Of a DNA stretch of 64,000 nucleotides, positions 7,549-17,030 are shown one piece after another. How positions within the stretch are numbered: position 1 is the stretch's first letter; every line of letters begins with the position of its first letter. The DNA lies in assembly GCF_001664485.1 (NCBI RefSeq), contig NZ_CP013634.1, forward strand, positions 186,001 through 250,000, read 5' to 3'. The notes beneath the pieces were generated by a model, which searched no databases, was not told where the DNA came from, and saw only the letters and a program-made list of their open reading frames with translations. The translations under genes and the position numbers were made by a program. Origin of the DNA: Rhizobium sp. N324. GTDB taxonomy: Bacteria; Pseudomonadota; Alphaproteobacteria; Rhizobiales; Rhizobiaceae.

Positions 7549-8808
7549 ATGAAAAAACTAATAATCTCGACGCTCTTTGCTTCGATGATGGCGGGTACGG
7601 CCTTTGCCGATACCACGCTGAAGCTTGTCGAAGTCATCACCAGCCCGGAGCGCACCGAAACGCTGAAATCGATCGTCGGCAAGTTCGAGGCCGCCAATCC
7701 CGGCACCAAGGTCGACATCATCTCGCTGCCTTGGAACGAGGCGTTCCAGAAGTTCGCGACCATGGTGTCGGCCGGCGACGTGCCCGATGTGATGGAGATG
7801 CCCGACACCTGGCTGTCGCTCTATGCCAATAACGGCATGCTCGAAAGCCTCGAGCCCTATCTTGATAAGTGGGAGCATACCAAGGAGCTGACGCCGCGCG
7901 CCCTTGAGCTCGGCCGCGACGTCAAGAACACCGCCTATATGCTGCCCTACGGCTTCTATTTGAGGGCGATGTTCTACAACAAGAAGCTGCTTTCGGAAGC
8001 CGGTGTCGCAGCATCGCCGAAGACGCTGGAGGAATTCACCGCCGCTTCGGAAAAGGTCTCCAAACTGTCGGGCAAATACGGCTACTGCATGCGCGGCGGA
8101 CCGGGCGGCCTCAACGGCTGGATGATCTTCGCCGCCTCGATGGCTGGCGACAACAAGTACTTCAAGGAAGACGGCACCTCGACGATGAACAGCCCCGGCT
8201 GGGCCAAGGGCATCGAATGGATGGTCGATCTCTACAAGAAGGGCTATGCGCCGAAGGACAGCGTCAACTGGGGCTTCAACGAAGTCGTCGCCGGCTTCTA
8301 TTCCGGCACCTGCGCCTTCCTCGATCAGGATCCGGATGCGCTGATCGCCATCGCCGAACGCATGAAGAAGGAAGATTTCGGCGTCATGCCGCTGCCGAAG
8401 GGGCCTGACGGCAAGTCCTTCCCGACCATCGGCTATGGCGGCTGGTCGATGTTTTCGACCAGCGGCAACAAGGATCTCTCCTGGAAGCTGATCGCCACCC
8501 TCGAAGGGCCGGAAGGCAATATCGAGTGGAACAAGCGCATCGGCGCCCTGCCGGCCTATACGGCAGCCGAGAAGGATCCCTTCTATGCCGGCGACCAGTT
8601 CAAGGGCTGGTTCGAGGAACTGGCGGATCCGAACACGGTGCCGACGGTGATGCCGACCTACCTCGAAGAATTCGCCTTCTTCAAGGATTCGCTGGCGATC
8701 AAGACCTCGCAGCAAGCCTTGCTCGGCGATATCTCGGCGAAGGATCTGGCCGACCAGTGGGCGGACTATCTGACCAAGGCGCAGCAGAAGTTCCTGAGCA
8801 AGAAGTAA
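7549..8808 (+). CDS. CUT1-type sugar ABC transporter, periplasmic binding protein
   Basis: 419 aa. A Sec signal peptide (MKKLIISTLFASMMAGTAFA) precedes the mature start ADTTLKL. The body is an SBP family 1 (MalE-like) protein: KFEAANPGTKVDII near residue 45, PDVMEMPDTWLS, MLPYGFYLRAMFYNKKLL, and GYGGWSMF. GGGGGA lies upstream of the ATG. It is followed by two permeases and an ATPase of the same class, so it delivers a carbohydrate to that importer. The ligand cannot be read from sequence. A RIME-like repeat separates it from the permeases, which may help keep the binding protein more abundant. Confidence 0.9.
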   Translation: MKKLIISTLFASMMAGTAFADTTLKLVEVITSPERTETLKSIVGKFEAANPGTKVDIISLPWNEAFQKFATMVSAGDVPDVMEMPDTWLSLYANNGMLESLEPYLDKWEHTKELTPRALELGRDVKNTAYMLPYGFYLRAMFYNKKLLSEAGVAASPKTLEEFTAASEKVSKLSGKYGYCMRGGPGGLNGWMIFAASMAGDNKYFKEDGTSTMNSPGWAKGIEWMVDLYKKGYAPKDSVNWGFNEVVAGFYSGTCAFLDQDPDALIAIAERMKKEDFGVMPLPKGPDGKSFPTIGYGGWSMFSTSGNKDLSWKLIATLEGPEGNIEWNKRIGALPAYTAAEKDPFYAGDQFKGWFEELADPNTVPTVMPTYLEEFAFFKDSLAIKTSQQALLGDISAKDLADQWADYLTKAQQKFLSKK

Positions 8809-8828
8809 GGGGTGAAGGGGGCGACTGC

Positions 8829-8948
8829 GGCCCCCTCATCCGACCCTTCGGGCCACCTTCTCCCCGAGGGGAGAAGGGAGTCGCGGCGCCGCCTCATTCC
8901 TCCTTTTCCCCAGCGGGGAGAAGGTGCCGGCAGGCGGATGAGGGGGCT
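8829..8948. repeat. RIME-like palindromic intergenic element
   Basis: Outer inverted arms CCCCCTCATCCG (8831-8842) and CGGATGAGGGGG (8935-8946) enclose two further dyads built on CTTCTCCCC/GGGGAGAAGG. Its right part (GGGGAGAAGGTG, then GGCAGGCGGATGAGGGG) recurs almost exactly at 54241-54272. Such mosaics are typical of Rhizobium intergenic regions. It lies inside an operon, between binding-protein and permease genes. Confidence 0.8.
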
Positions 8949-9021
8949 GCGGCCGCCCAGTTTTCAGAGGCATTACCCACGCGAAATCCGCAACCGGGTA
9001 GACAATGGAAATTACGCACTG

Positions 9022-9957
9022 ATGACCACTTCCGCCGATACGCTCGACATACGTCGCGACCGCAGGCCGTGGCTGCGGCGTCTTGCCGATGCTTCGGAGC
9101 CCTATCTCTACAGCGCCCCGTCGCTGATCCTGATCATCGCGGTCATGCTGGTGCCGCTGACATTGGGCGTGTCCTATGCCTTTCGCGATATCCAGCTGCT
9201 CAACCCATTTTCCGGCGGCTTCATCGGGCTCGAGCATTTTCGCGAACTTGCGGGCGATGCCGCCTTCTATGGCGCGCTGCGGAACACGCTCTGGTGGACC
9301 GGCGCTTCCGTCGTCCTGCAATTCGCCTTCGGGCTCATCCTGGCGCTGCTGCTCGACAAACCGTTCCCGGGCCGGGCGATCGCGCAGGCGCTGGTCTTCC
9401 TGCCCTGGGCGGTGCCCTCCTTCCTCGCCGGCCTCAACTGGGCATGGCTGTTCAATCCGGTCATCGGGCCGATCCCGCATTGGCTCTTCTCCCTCGGACT
9501 GATGCATGAGCCGGGCAATATCCTTTCCGATCCCAATTATGCGATGTGGGGGCCGATCGTCGCCAATGTCTGGTGGGGCATTCCCTTCTTTGCGATCACG
9601 CTGCTCGCCGCCCTGCAGGCGATCCCGCGCGATCTTTACGAGGCGGCGTCGATCGACGGCGCCGGCTGGTTCCAGCGCTTCCGCTCGATCACTTTGCCAT
9701 TTCTGGCGCCGACCATCGCCATCACCGTGCTGTTGCGCACCGTCTGGATCTCCAATTTCGCCGATCTCATCGTCGTCATGACCAATGGCGGGCCGGCCGA
9801 CCGCACGCAGATCGTCGCGAGCTATATCTTCACGACGGCGTTCAAGCGGCTCGATTTCGGTTATGCCTCGGCGATCGCGCTGGTGCTGCTCGCGCTGCTG
9901 CTTGCCTATTCGATGCTGATCATCCTGCTGCGGCAGACGCTGCTGAACAAGGATTGA
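9022..9957 (+). CDS. CUT1 sugar ABC transporter, MalF-type permease
   Basis: 311 aa from the ATG at 9022; longer in-frame starts would run into the repeat. It has about six membrane helices beginning near residue 30 (YSAPSLILIIAVMLVPLTLG). The cytoplasmic EAA loop that docks onto the ATPase is visible as YEAASIDGAGWFQRF followed by LPFLAPTI. It is the first of two inner-membrane permeases. It is followed 4 bp later by the second permease, indicating one transcript. Confidence 0.9.
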   Translation: MTTSADTLDIRRDRRPWLRRLADASEPYLYSAPSLILIIAVMLVPLTLGVSYAFRDIQLLNPFSGGFIGLEHFRELAGDAAFYGALRNTLWWTGASVVLQFAFGLILALLLDKPFPGRAIAQALVFLPWAVPSFLAGLNWAWLFNPVIGPIPHWLFSLGLMHEPGNILSDPNYAMWGPIVANVWWGIPFFAITLLAALQAIPRDLYEAASIDGAGWFQRFRSITLPFLAPTIAITVLLRTVWISNFADLIVVMTNGGPADRTQIVASYIFTTAFKRLDFGYASAIALVLLALLLAYSMLIILLRQTLLNKD

Positions 9958-9961
9958 GCCG

Positions 9962-10792
9962 ATGAGACGATCCGTCATCCCCACCATCGCGCACCGTCTG
10001 GCGATCCTTTGCTATATCGCCTTCGCGCTCTTCCCGCTGTTCTGGCTGCTCAAGGTCTCGGTGACGCCGAACGATCTGCTCTATAGCGAAGGCGTGCGCA
10101 TGTGGCCGTCGCGCACGACCTGGGATCACTATGCCTTCGTGCTGCAGCACAGCGCCTTTCCGACCTTCTTCAAGAACAGCCTAATCGTCTCGGCCTCGAC
10201 AGCGGTGACCGTGACGATCTGCGCCTCGCTCTCGGGCTACGCGCTGTCGCGCTTCAATTTCCGGGCAAAATACTGGATCGTCGCCTTGATGCTGCTGACC
10301 CAGATGTTTCCGCTCGTCATGCTGGTCGCGCCGATCTTCAAGATCCTGTCGCCCTTACATCTGACCAACAGCCTGGCCGGGCTGGTCATCGTCTACACCG
10401 CCTTCAACGTGCCCTTCGCCACGTTCCTGATGCAGTCCTTCTTCGACGGCATTCCCAAGGATCTGGAAGAGGCGGCGATGATCGACGGCGCCACGCAGTT
10501 CACGGCGTTTCGCCAGATCATCCTGCCGTTGACGCTGCCCGGCATCGCCGCCACCCTCGGCTTCGTCTTCACCGCCGCCTGGAGCGAGTTGCTTTTCGCG
10601 CTGATGCTGATCAACGGCAATGACGCGGCGACCTTCCCGGTCGGGCTTCTCACCTTCGTTTCGAAGTTCTCGGTGGATTTCGGGCAGATGATGGCGGCGG
10701 GCGTCATGGCGCTCATTCCGGCCGGCCTCTTCTTCCTGCTCATCCAGCGTTATCTCGTCCAGGGCCTGACGGCCGGCGCGGTCAAGGGTTAA
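9962..10792 (+). CDS. CUT1 sugar ABC transporter, MalG-type permease
   Basis: 276 aa. It has six predicted membrane segments, starting with RLAILCYIAFALFPLFWLLK. The EAA motif LEEAAMIDGATQFTAFRQII lies about residue 170 and is the ATPase contact. The C-terminus LVQGLTAGAVKG is typical of MalG-type subunits. It is tightly packed between the partner permease (4 bp) and the ATPase gene (4 bp). Confidence 0.9.
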   Translation: MRRSVIPTIAHRLAILCYIAFALFPLFWLLKVSVTPNDLLYSEGVRMWPSRTTWDHYAFVLQHSAFPTFFKNSLIVSASTAVTVTICASLSGYALSRFNFRAKYWIVALMLLTQMFPLVMLVAPIFKILSPLHLTNSLAGLVIVYTAFNVPFATFLMQSFFDGIPKDLEEAAMIDGATQFTAFRQIILPLTLPGIAATLGFVFTAAWSELLFALMLINGNDAATFPVGLLTFVSKFSVDFGQMMAAGVMALIPAGLFFLLIQRYLVQGLTAGAVKG

Positions 10793-10796
10793 ACAA

Positions 10797-11855
10797 ATGG
10801 CATCGATCGATATCCAGAATATCCGCAAAGCCTACGGCCATGTGCAGGTGCTGCACGGCGTCGACCTGGAGATCAAGGATGGCGAGTTCGTCGTGCTCGT
10901 CGGCCCCTCCGGCTGCGGCAAATCCACGCTGCTGCGCATGATCGCCGGGCTGGAGGATGTCACCTCCGGCGAGATCCGCATTTCAGGCGCGCGGGTGAAC
11001 GAACTGCATCCCAAAGACCGCGACATCGCCATGGTGTTCCAGTCCTATGCGCTCTATCCGCATATGAACGTCGCCGGCAATATGAGCTACAGCCTGAAAC
11101 TGCGGAAGACGGCCAAGGAGAAGATCGCCAGCGCCGTCTCCGCCGCCGCCGCCAAGCTCGGTCTCGATCCGCTGCTCGAACGCCGGCCGAAGGCGCTTTC
11201 CGGCGGCCAGCGCCAGCGCGTCGCCATGGGCCGCGCCATCGTGCGCCAGCCGAAGGCCTTCCTGTTCGACGAACCGCTCTCCAACCTCGATGCGCGCCTG
11301 CGCGAACAGATGCGCGCCGAAATCAAGAAACTGCACGGCGATCTGAAGGCGACCTCGATCTATGTCACCCACGACCAGATCGAGGCGATGACGCTGGCCG
11401 ACCGGATCGTCGCCATGCATGGCGGCGTGGTGCAGCAGGTCGGCAGTCCGCTCGAACTCTACGACCACCCCGCCAATCTGTTCGTCGCCGGCTTTATCGG
11501 CTCGCCGGGAATGAATTTCCTCGCGGCGAGTTATGTCGACGGCGGCGTCAAGCTGCAGGACGGCACGATCGTGCCGCTGGCAAAGCCGCTGCCGCTTGAA
11601 GATGGTGCCAAGGTGACGCTCGGCATCCGGCCCGAGCATGTGCTGATGACGAATGACGGGGCGGGCCTTGCCACCGATGTCGAACTCGTCGAACCCACCG
11701 GCTTCGGCATCATCCTGCATCTCGCTCTGCATGGCCTGCCGTTCAAGATCTTCACGCTCGATCGCGAGGCGCTGAAGGCGGGGCCGAAGGTCAATGTGGC
11801 TTTCCCGGCGCAGTACCTGCATGTGTTCGACGGCGAGGGAATACGCGTCGATTGA
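10797..11855 (+). CDS. CUT1 sugar ABC transporter, ATP-binding protein (MalK/UgpC type)
   Basis: 352 aa. Walker A GPSGCGKST (about residues 37-45), Q-loop VFQSYALYPHM, ABC signature LSGGQRQRVAMGRA, Walker B FLFDEPLSNLDA and switch VTHDQIEAM are all intact. A C-terminal regulatory OB-fold region (about 235-350, with LGIRPEHV) marks the MalK/UgpC subclass. It closes the importer operon; the following peptidase gene has its own spacing and is probably separate. Confidence 0.92.
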   Translation: MASIDIQNIRKAYGHVQVLHGVDLEIKDGEFVVLVGPSGCGKSTLLRMIAGLEDVTSGEIRISGARVNELHPKDRDIAMVFQSYALYPHMNVAGNMSYSLKLRKTAKEKIASAVSAAAAKLGLDPLLERRPKALSGGQRQRVAMGRAIVRQPKAFLFDEPLSNLDARLREQMRAEIKKLHGDLKATSIYVTHDQIEAMTLADRIVAMHGGVVQQVGSPLELYDHPANLFVAGFIGSPGMNFLAASYVDGGVKLQDGTIVPLAKPLPLEDGAKVTLGIRPEHVLMTNDGAGLATDVELVEPTGFGIILHLALHGLPFKIFTLDREALKAGPKVNVAFPAQYLHVFDGEGIRVD

Positions 11856-11950
11856 TCAGGTCAATCCTCACGCATTGCGAGCGGAAAAAACTTTTGCCGT
11901 ATCACCCGTGAGGGCTATATCTTCCGGTGACCTTTGCTGGATTGGATGCC

Positions 11951-13183
11951 ATGACCGATACCGTTCTCGACCGTTTTCTCCGTTACGTCGCTATCGACAC
12001 CCAATCCGATCCCTCTTCGTCGACGCAGCCGACCACCGAAAAACAGAAGGATCTCGGCCGGGTGCTGGTCGATGAACTGCTGCAGATCGGTCTTGCCGAC
12101 GCGCATCTCGACGAATACGGTTATGTCTATGCGACCATTCCTGGAAACAGCGACAAGCCGGTGCCGGTCATCTGCTTCTGCTCGCATATGGATACGGCGC
12201 CCGATTTCAGCGGCACGGGCGTCAAGCCGCGGATCATTGGGAATTATGCCGGCGGCGATATCAAACTGGAAGGCGATCCGAGCCGGCTCATCCGGGTTTC
12301 CGAGCATCCGGAGCTGAACAACCAGATCGGCAACGACATCGTCACCACCGATGGCACGACCTTGCTCGGCGCCGACGACAAGGCCGGGCTGGCGGAAATC
12401 ATGACGGCCGCGCAGGTCCTGATCGACAATCCCGAGATCCGGCACGGGACGATCAAGATCCTGTTCACCCCCGACGAGGAAGTCGGGCGCGGCGTCAACA
12501 AGGTCGACCTGAAGAAACTCGGCGCCGACTTCGCCTATACGATGGACGGCGAGACATCAGGCCATATCGAGGATGAAACCTTCTCGGCCGATGGAGTCGA
12601 GATCGCCATCTCAGGCGTGGCGATCCATCCGGGTTTCGCCAAGGACCGGATGGAAAACGCCATCAAGATCGCCGGCGCCATCATCGACCGGCTGCCGAAG
12701 GACTTGGCGCCGGAGACGACCGAGGGCAAGCAGGGCTTCATCCATCCGACAGGCGTGACCGGTTCGATGGAGAAGGCGTCGCTCAGCCTCATCATCCGCG
12801 ATTTCACCGACAAGGGGCTCGCGGAAAAGGAATCGATAGTCGAGGCCATCGTCAAAGAGGTGATGGCTGGCTATCCCGGCTCGACCTATCATTTCCAGGT
12901 CAAGGAACAGTATCGCAACATGAAGGTGGTGCTCGACCGCCATCCGGAGATCGTCGACAACGCCATCGAAGCCGTGCGTCGGGCCGGCATGACGCCGGTG
13001 CGCGGCAGCATCCGCGGCGGCACGGACGGCTCGCGGCTCTCCTTCATGGGCCTGCCATGCCCGAACATCTTCGCCGGCGGCCATGCCTTCCACTCGCCGC
13101 TCGAATGGGTCAGCCGTCAGGATATGGAAAAGGCGGTCAAGACGATCGTGGAACTCGCCAAGGTGTGGGAAGAGCGCGCCTGA
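11951..13183 (+). CDS. pepT: Peptidase T (tripeptidase)
   Basis: 410 aa from the ATG at 11951, matching E. coli PepT (about 408 aa); a GTG 24 nt upstream is in frame but adds residues not expected in the family. M20-family di-zinc ligands: HMDTAPD (about residue 79), TTLLGADDKAG (bridging Asp), FTPDEEVGRG (catalytic Glu), GETSG, and HSPLEW at the C-terminus. It releases the N-terminal residue from tripeptides in the cytoplasm. Neighbours on both sides read as separate units; convergent with the cell-wall hydrolase gene. Confidence 0.92.
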   Translation: MTDTVLDRFLRYVAIDTQSDPSSSTQPTTEKQKDLGRVLVDELLQIGLADAHLDEYGYVYATIPGNSDKPVPVICFCSHMDTAPDFSGTGVKPRIIGNYAGGDIKLEGDPSRLIRVSEHPELNNQIGNDIVTTDGTTLLGADDKAGLAEIMTAAQVLIDNPEIRHGTIKILFTPDEEVGRGVNKVDLKKLGADFAYTMDGETSGHIEDETFSADGVEIAISGVAIHPGFAKDRMENAIKIAGAIIDRLPKDLAPETTEGKQGFIHPTGVTGSMEKASLSLIIRDFTDKGLAEKESIVEAIVKEVMAGYPGSTYHFQVKEQYRNMKVVLDRHPEIVDNAIEAVRRAGMTPVRGSIRGGTDGSRLSFMGLPCPNIFAGGHAFHSPLEWVSRQDMEKAVKTIVELAKVWEERA

Positions 13184-13223
13184 GCGCCCTGCAATTTAAC
13201 CCATAATCGGAGGAACGACGGGC

Positions 13224-14093
13224 TTAGCCGCCGTTCGCCGCGACGCTGCCGCGCAGCATGACGCTGTCATAGGCGGGGCGGGGGATGGGGATCGCGATCC
13301 GCATTCCCGGGTCGGGTTCGATCGAGGGTTCCGGCTCGGTTACCGGGGCCGTGATCTGCATCGGCATGGGATTTGCGACGGGCGCCATATGGGCGGCCGT
13401 GGGCGCCGCATTGATCGGCGACATCGTGCTCGCCGTCGGCATCGGATCCGGCGCCGGCAGAGGAACGGGAACGGCCGAGGGGATCAGCGCCTCGAATTGC
13501 GGCGGCAGTATGCTCTCACCGGGCACATAATTCATCGCCACCTCATAGGCGGGCAGCGGCGGCGGTGTCTGGAGCATGCCATCGGCGCCGCGCTTCTCGT
13601 AGAAGGCGTTGCCGCCGGCGACCGCCACATAATGCATGTTGTTGTAAGGGAATTTCAGCCCGTCGGTGTGGAAGAACATCGCATCCTTGACCGCAGGATG
13701 GCGGGCGCCTTTCAAGATCGCATCGGCGGCGGTCGCCAGCTCGGTTTCGGCCTGCGGCTTGACTTCACGCGTCATCACGCCCGGCGCAAACTGCTTTTCC
13801 TGGGCGACGACGCCGCAGATCGACGGCGGATAGGCGCCTGACGTCAGCCGGTTCATGACCACGGTTCCGACGGCCATGTAGCCGTCCTCATCGGAATGCT
13901 GCGATTCGAAATACATCGCGCGCTGCAGGCAGTCGCGGTCCTTGTTGGTATAATTGAAGGTGACTTTTGCCGGTTGAACCTTCGTCTTCGCCGCCGTTGC
14001 CGCCGGTTTCGGTGTCGTCGTGCAGCCTGCGGCCGCCAGCCCTACGAACAAAATCCCGATCAGGGATTTTCCAAAGGAAATCTCCGCCCTCAA
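13224..14093 (-). CDS. Lipoprotein cell-wall hydrolase (SleB/Hydrolase_2 family)
   Basis: 289 aa from a TTG at 14093 with AGGAGG 9 nt upstream. A lipoprotein signal (FGKSLIGILFVGLAAAGC) ends in a lipobox with acylated Cys. The Hydrolase_2 domain spans about residues 50-165: DRDCLQRAMYFESQ (catalytic Glu), YMAVGTVVMNRL, YPPSICGVVAQEKQF, and HYVAVAGGNAFY. These enzymes cut peptidoglycan glycan strands. The C-terminal third is Pro/Ala/Met-rich and low complexity, probably a disordered periplasmic spacer. Most likely outer-membrane anchored and active on the wall. Confidence 0.82.
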   Translation of the reverse strand: MRAEISFGKSLIGILFVGLAAAGCTTTPKPAATAAKTKVQPAKVTFNYTNKDRDCLQRAMYFESQHSDEDGYMAVGTVVMNRLTSGAYPPSICGVVAQEKQFAPGVMTREVKPQAETELATAADAILKGARHPAVKDAMFFHTDGLKFPYNNMHYVAVAGGNAFYEKRGADGMLQTPPPLPAYEVAMNYVPGESILPPQFEALIPSAVPVPLPAPDPMPTASTMSPINAAPTAAHMAPVANPMPMQITAPVTEPEPSIEPDPGMRIAIPIPRPAYDSVMLRGSVAANGG

Positions 14094-14251
14094 CGCAAGG
14101 TGCCTCCTGTGGGATTAGTCCTACTTATTAACGTGAAAATCTTTTACTCGTCATGTGACAAAAATACAAACAACCATAGATAACAAAAAGCCAAAGAGCC
14201 TCTCGCCAAATGAGAGTCCTGCGAGGAGTCGGGCTATGCCAACAACCCCCA

Positions 14252-15292
14252 TCAGCTGCGGAACAGCTTCCAGCGGGTCGGCTTGAAGGCCACGCGGTGG
14301 CGGTCGAGCCTGTCGGCCTCGCTCGGCGGCAGTTCGATCTCGATATGCGGGCGGTCGTTGCCGATATCCAGTTCGATGTGACGGGTGCCGGCGACGCGGC
14401 GGCTGGAAACCGGCTGGCCGGCGATGCAGTTTTCAGCCGATTCGCAGAGCCTGACGTCATGCGGGCGGAAATAGATCTGCGCCGGGCCATCCGGCTCGCC
14501 CTCGGCATTGAGGCCGAGCGAGCGGCCTTCGAAGCGGATGTCGCCGTCCGAGATATCGACCTGCAGGCAGTTCGACTGGCCGATGAAGCCGAAGACGAAG
14601 GGCGAGTTCGGATTGTCGTAGACTTCATCGGGCGTGCCGACCTGCTCGATCGCACCCTGGCTCATGACGACGACGCGGTCGGCAAGCTCCAGCGCCTCGT
14701 CCTGGTCATGGGTGACGAAGACGGTGGTGTGGCCGGTGCGGTCGTGGATCTCGCGCAGCCATTTGCGCAGGTCCTTGCGCACCTGGGCGTCGAGCGCCCC
14801 AAAAGGTTCGTCGAGCAGCAGTACGTTCGGCTCGACGGCCATGGCGCGGGCGAGCGCCACACGCTGGCGCTGGCCGCCGGAAAGCTGGGCCGGGTAGCGT
14901 TTTTCCAGGCCGGAAAGCTGCACGAGGTCGAGCAGCTCAAGCGCCCGCTTGCGGATATCGGCCTTGGCCGGCCGGCGCGCGCTGTTTCTAACCCTCAGGC
15001 CGAAGGAGACGTTGTCGAGCACCGTCATGTAGCGGAACAGAGCATAATGCTGGAAGACGAAGCCGATATTGCGCTGCTGCACTGACTTCTTCGAGGCATC
15101 CTCGTCGCCGAAGAAGATCTGTCCCTCGGTCGGGCTTTCGAGACCGGCGATCAGGCGCAGCAATGTCGTCTTGCCGGAGCCCGACGGGCCGAGCAGCGCG
15201 ATCAGCTCGCCGGAGCGGATGCCGAGCGAGACATCGTGCAGCGCCGGAAAACGATCGAATTCCTTGCGGATGTTTTGAACGCGTACTTCCAT
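14252..15292 (-). CDS. cysA: Sulfate/thiosulfate ABC transporter, ATP-binding protein CysA
   Basis: 346 aa. Walker A GPSGSGKTT, Q-loop VFQHYALFRYM, signature LSGGQRQRVALARA, Walker B LLLDEPFGALDA and switch VTHDQDEALEL are intact. The C-terminal regulatory region contains FGFIGQSNCL and YFRPHDVRL, typical of CysA. It is the last gene of the sbp-cysT-cysW-cysA operon and energises sulfate uptake for cysteine synthesis. Confidence 0.95.
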   Translation of the reverse strand: MEVRVQNIRKEFDRFPALHDVSLGIRSGELIALLGPSGSGKTTLLRLIAGLESPTEGQIFFGDEDASKKSVQQRNIGFVFQHYALFRYMTVLDNVSFGLRVRNSARRPAKADIRKRALELLDLVQLSGLEKRYPAQLSGGQRQRVALARAMAVEPNVLLLDEPFGALDAQVRKDLRKWLREIHDRTGHTTVFVTHDQDEALELADRVVVMSQGAIEQVGTPDEVYDNPNSPFVFGFIGQSNCLQVDISDGDIRFEGRSLGLNAEGEPDGPAQIYFRPHDVRLCESAENCIAGQPVSSRRVAGTRHIELDIGNDRPHIEIELPPSEADRLDRHRVAFKPTRWKLFRS

Positions 15293-15302
15293 TCCAAATC
15301 CT

Positions 15303-16175
15303 TCAGTGCCGCCGGCTGGCGGAGATTTCAGCGCTATAGCGCATTTCCAGCAGCGTCTTCAAAACAAGAGTGACGAGCGCCAGCAAGGCCAATAGCGTGG
15401 CGACGGCAAAAGCGCCGGTGAAATTATACTCGTTATAGAGAATTTCCACCTGCAGCGGCATGGTGTTCGTCTGGCCGCGGATATGGCCCGACACCACCGA
15501 GACGGCGCCGAATTCGCCCATGGCGCGTGCGTTGCAGAGCAGCACGCCGTAGAGCAGGCCCCATTTGATGTTCGGCAGCGTCACGTGCCAGAAGGTCTGC
15601 CAGCCGCTGGCGCCGAGCGAAAGGGCTGCCTCTTCGTCGGCCGTTCCCTGTTCCTGCATCAGCGGGATCAGCTCGCGGGCGACGAAGGGAAAGGTGACGA
15701 ACATGGTGGCGAGGATCAGGCCCGGCACCGCAAACAGGATCTTGATGTCGTGGGCACTGAGCCACTGGCCAAGCCAGGTATTGGCGCCGAACAGCAGCAC
15801 GAAGACCAGGCCCGATATGACCGGGGAAACCGAGAAGGGCAGGTCGATCAGCGTCGTCAGGAAGGCCTTGCCTTTGAACTCGAACTTGGCGATCGCCCAG
15901 GCGGCGGCAACCCCGAAGACGAGGTTGAGCGGCACGCTGACCCCGGCAACGATCAGCGTCAGGCGGATCGCCGAGAAGGTTTCGGCATCGCCGAGCGCCT
16001 CGATGAAGGGGCCGGCACCCTTGCGGAAGGCCTCGACGAAGACGGCTGCAAGCGGCAGCAGCAGGATCAGCAGCAGGAAGACCAGCGAAAGGATGATCAG
16101 CGTCAAGCGCGCGATCCGGTTTTCGGTGGTGACCGAACGCAGCTTCACCGGTTGAGCGGTCGCATCAAGCGCCAT
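15303..16175 (-). CDS. cysW: Sulfate ABC transporter permease CysW
   Basis: 290 aa, about six membrane helices starting with [19 protein letters not shown]. The ATPase docking loop reads [18 protein letters not shown] followed by [21 protein letters not shown] is characteristic of CysW. Its start overlaps the end of cysT by 11 bp, indicating translational coupling and a CysT-CysW heterodimer. Confidence 0.95.
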   Translation of the reverse strand: MALDATAQPVKLRSVTTENRIARLTLIILSLVFLLLILLLPLAAVFVEAFRKGAGPFIEALGDAETFSAIRLTLIVAGVSVPLNLVFGVAAAWAIAKFEFKGKAFLTTLIDLPFSVSPVISGLVFVLLFGANTWLGQWLSAHDIKILFAVPGLILATMFVTFPFVARELIPLMQEQGTADEEAALSLGASGWQTFWHVTLPNIKWGLLYGVLLCNARAMGEFGAVSVVSGHIRGQTNTMPLQVEILYNEYNFTGAFAVATLLALLALVTLVLKTLLEMRYSAEISASRRH

Positions 16176-17022
16176 AGCCGTACCTCCGCCTGCTCCAGCT
16201 CTGAATGAGATTGATGACCAGCAGCATGGAGAACGAGATGATCAGCATGATCGCCGCAATGCCGGTCGCCGCCGCATAATTATACTCTTCGAGCTTGATG
16301 ATGATCAGCAGCGGCGCGATCTCCGATTTGAACGGCAGGTTGCCGGCGATGAAGATGACCGAGCCGTATTCGCCGACGCCGCGGGCAAAGGCGAGCGCAA
16401 AGCCGGTGAGCACGGCCGGAGCCAGCCCCGGCAGCAGCACGCGGAAAATCGTCTGGAAACGGTTGGCGCCGAGCGTTGCTGCGGCTTCCTCCACCTCCTT
16501 GTCGATTTCCTCCATCACCGGCTGCACGGTGCGCACCACGAAGGGCAGGCCGACGAAGATCAGGGCCACGACGATGCCGGCAGGCGTAAAGGCGATCTTG
16601 ATGCCGAGCGGCGTCAGGAACTGGCCGATCCAGCCGTTCGGCGCATAAAGCGTCGTCAGCGCGATGCCGGCAACGGCGGTCGGCAGCGCGAAGGGCAGGT
16701 CGACCATGGCATCGATGATGCGCTTGCCGGGAAAGCGGTAGCGCACCAGCACCCAGGCCAGCAGGATGCCGAAGACGGCGTTGACGATCGCGGCGATGAA
16801 GGCGCTGCCGAAGCTGATGCGCAGCGCGTTCAGCGTGCGCGGATCGAGCGCGATCGACCAGAATTTCTCCCAGCCGAGCGCGCTCGACCGGACGGCAAGG
16901 CCCGAGAGCGGGATGAGGATCAGAAGGGTGAGCCAGGTCAAGGTAAAGCCGAGCGCCATTCCGAAACCCGGAATGACACTCGGCCGCCTGAACCGCCACC
17001 GCGTGGGGCTATGTGCTTTCAT
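16165..17022 (-). CDS. cysT: Sulfate ABC transporter permease CysT (CysU)
   Basis: 285 aa. The hydrophobic profile shows six helices; [20 protein letters not shown] opens the first. The EAA loop is [19 protein letters not shown], and [14 protein letters not shown] is the CysT family signature. It follows sbp after 8 bp. Together with CysW it forms the inner-membrane channel for sulfate. Confidence 0.95.
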   Translation of the reverse strand: MKAHSPTRWRFRRPSVIPGFGMALGFTLTWLTLLILIPLSGLAVRSSALGWEKFWSIALDPRTLNALRISFGSAFIAAIVNAVFGILLAWVLVRYRFPGKRIIDAMVDLPFALPTAVAGIALTTLYAPNGWIGQFLTPLGIKIAFTPAGIVVALIFVGLPFVVRTVQPVMEEIDKEVEEAAATLGANRFQTIFRVLLPGLAPAVLTGFALAFARGVGEYGSVIFIAGNLPFKSEIAPLLIIIKLEEYNYAAATGIAAIMLIISFSMLLVINLIQSWSRRRYGYGA

Positions 17023-17030
17023 GAAGTCTA

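Noticed and set aside
8829..8948. CRISPR-like repeat
   Set aside because: The repeated units are nested inverted repeats without regular unique spacers.
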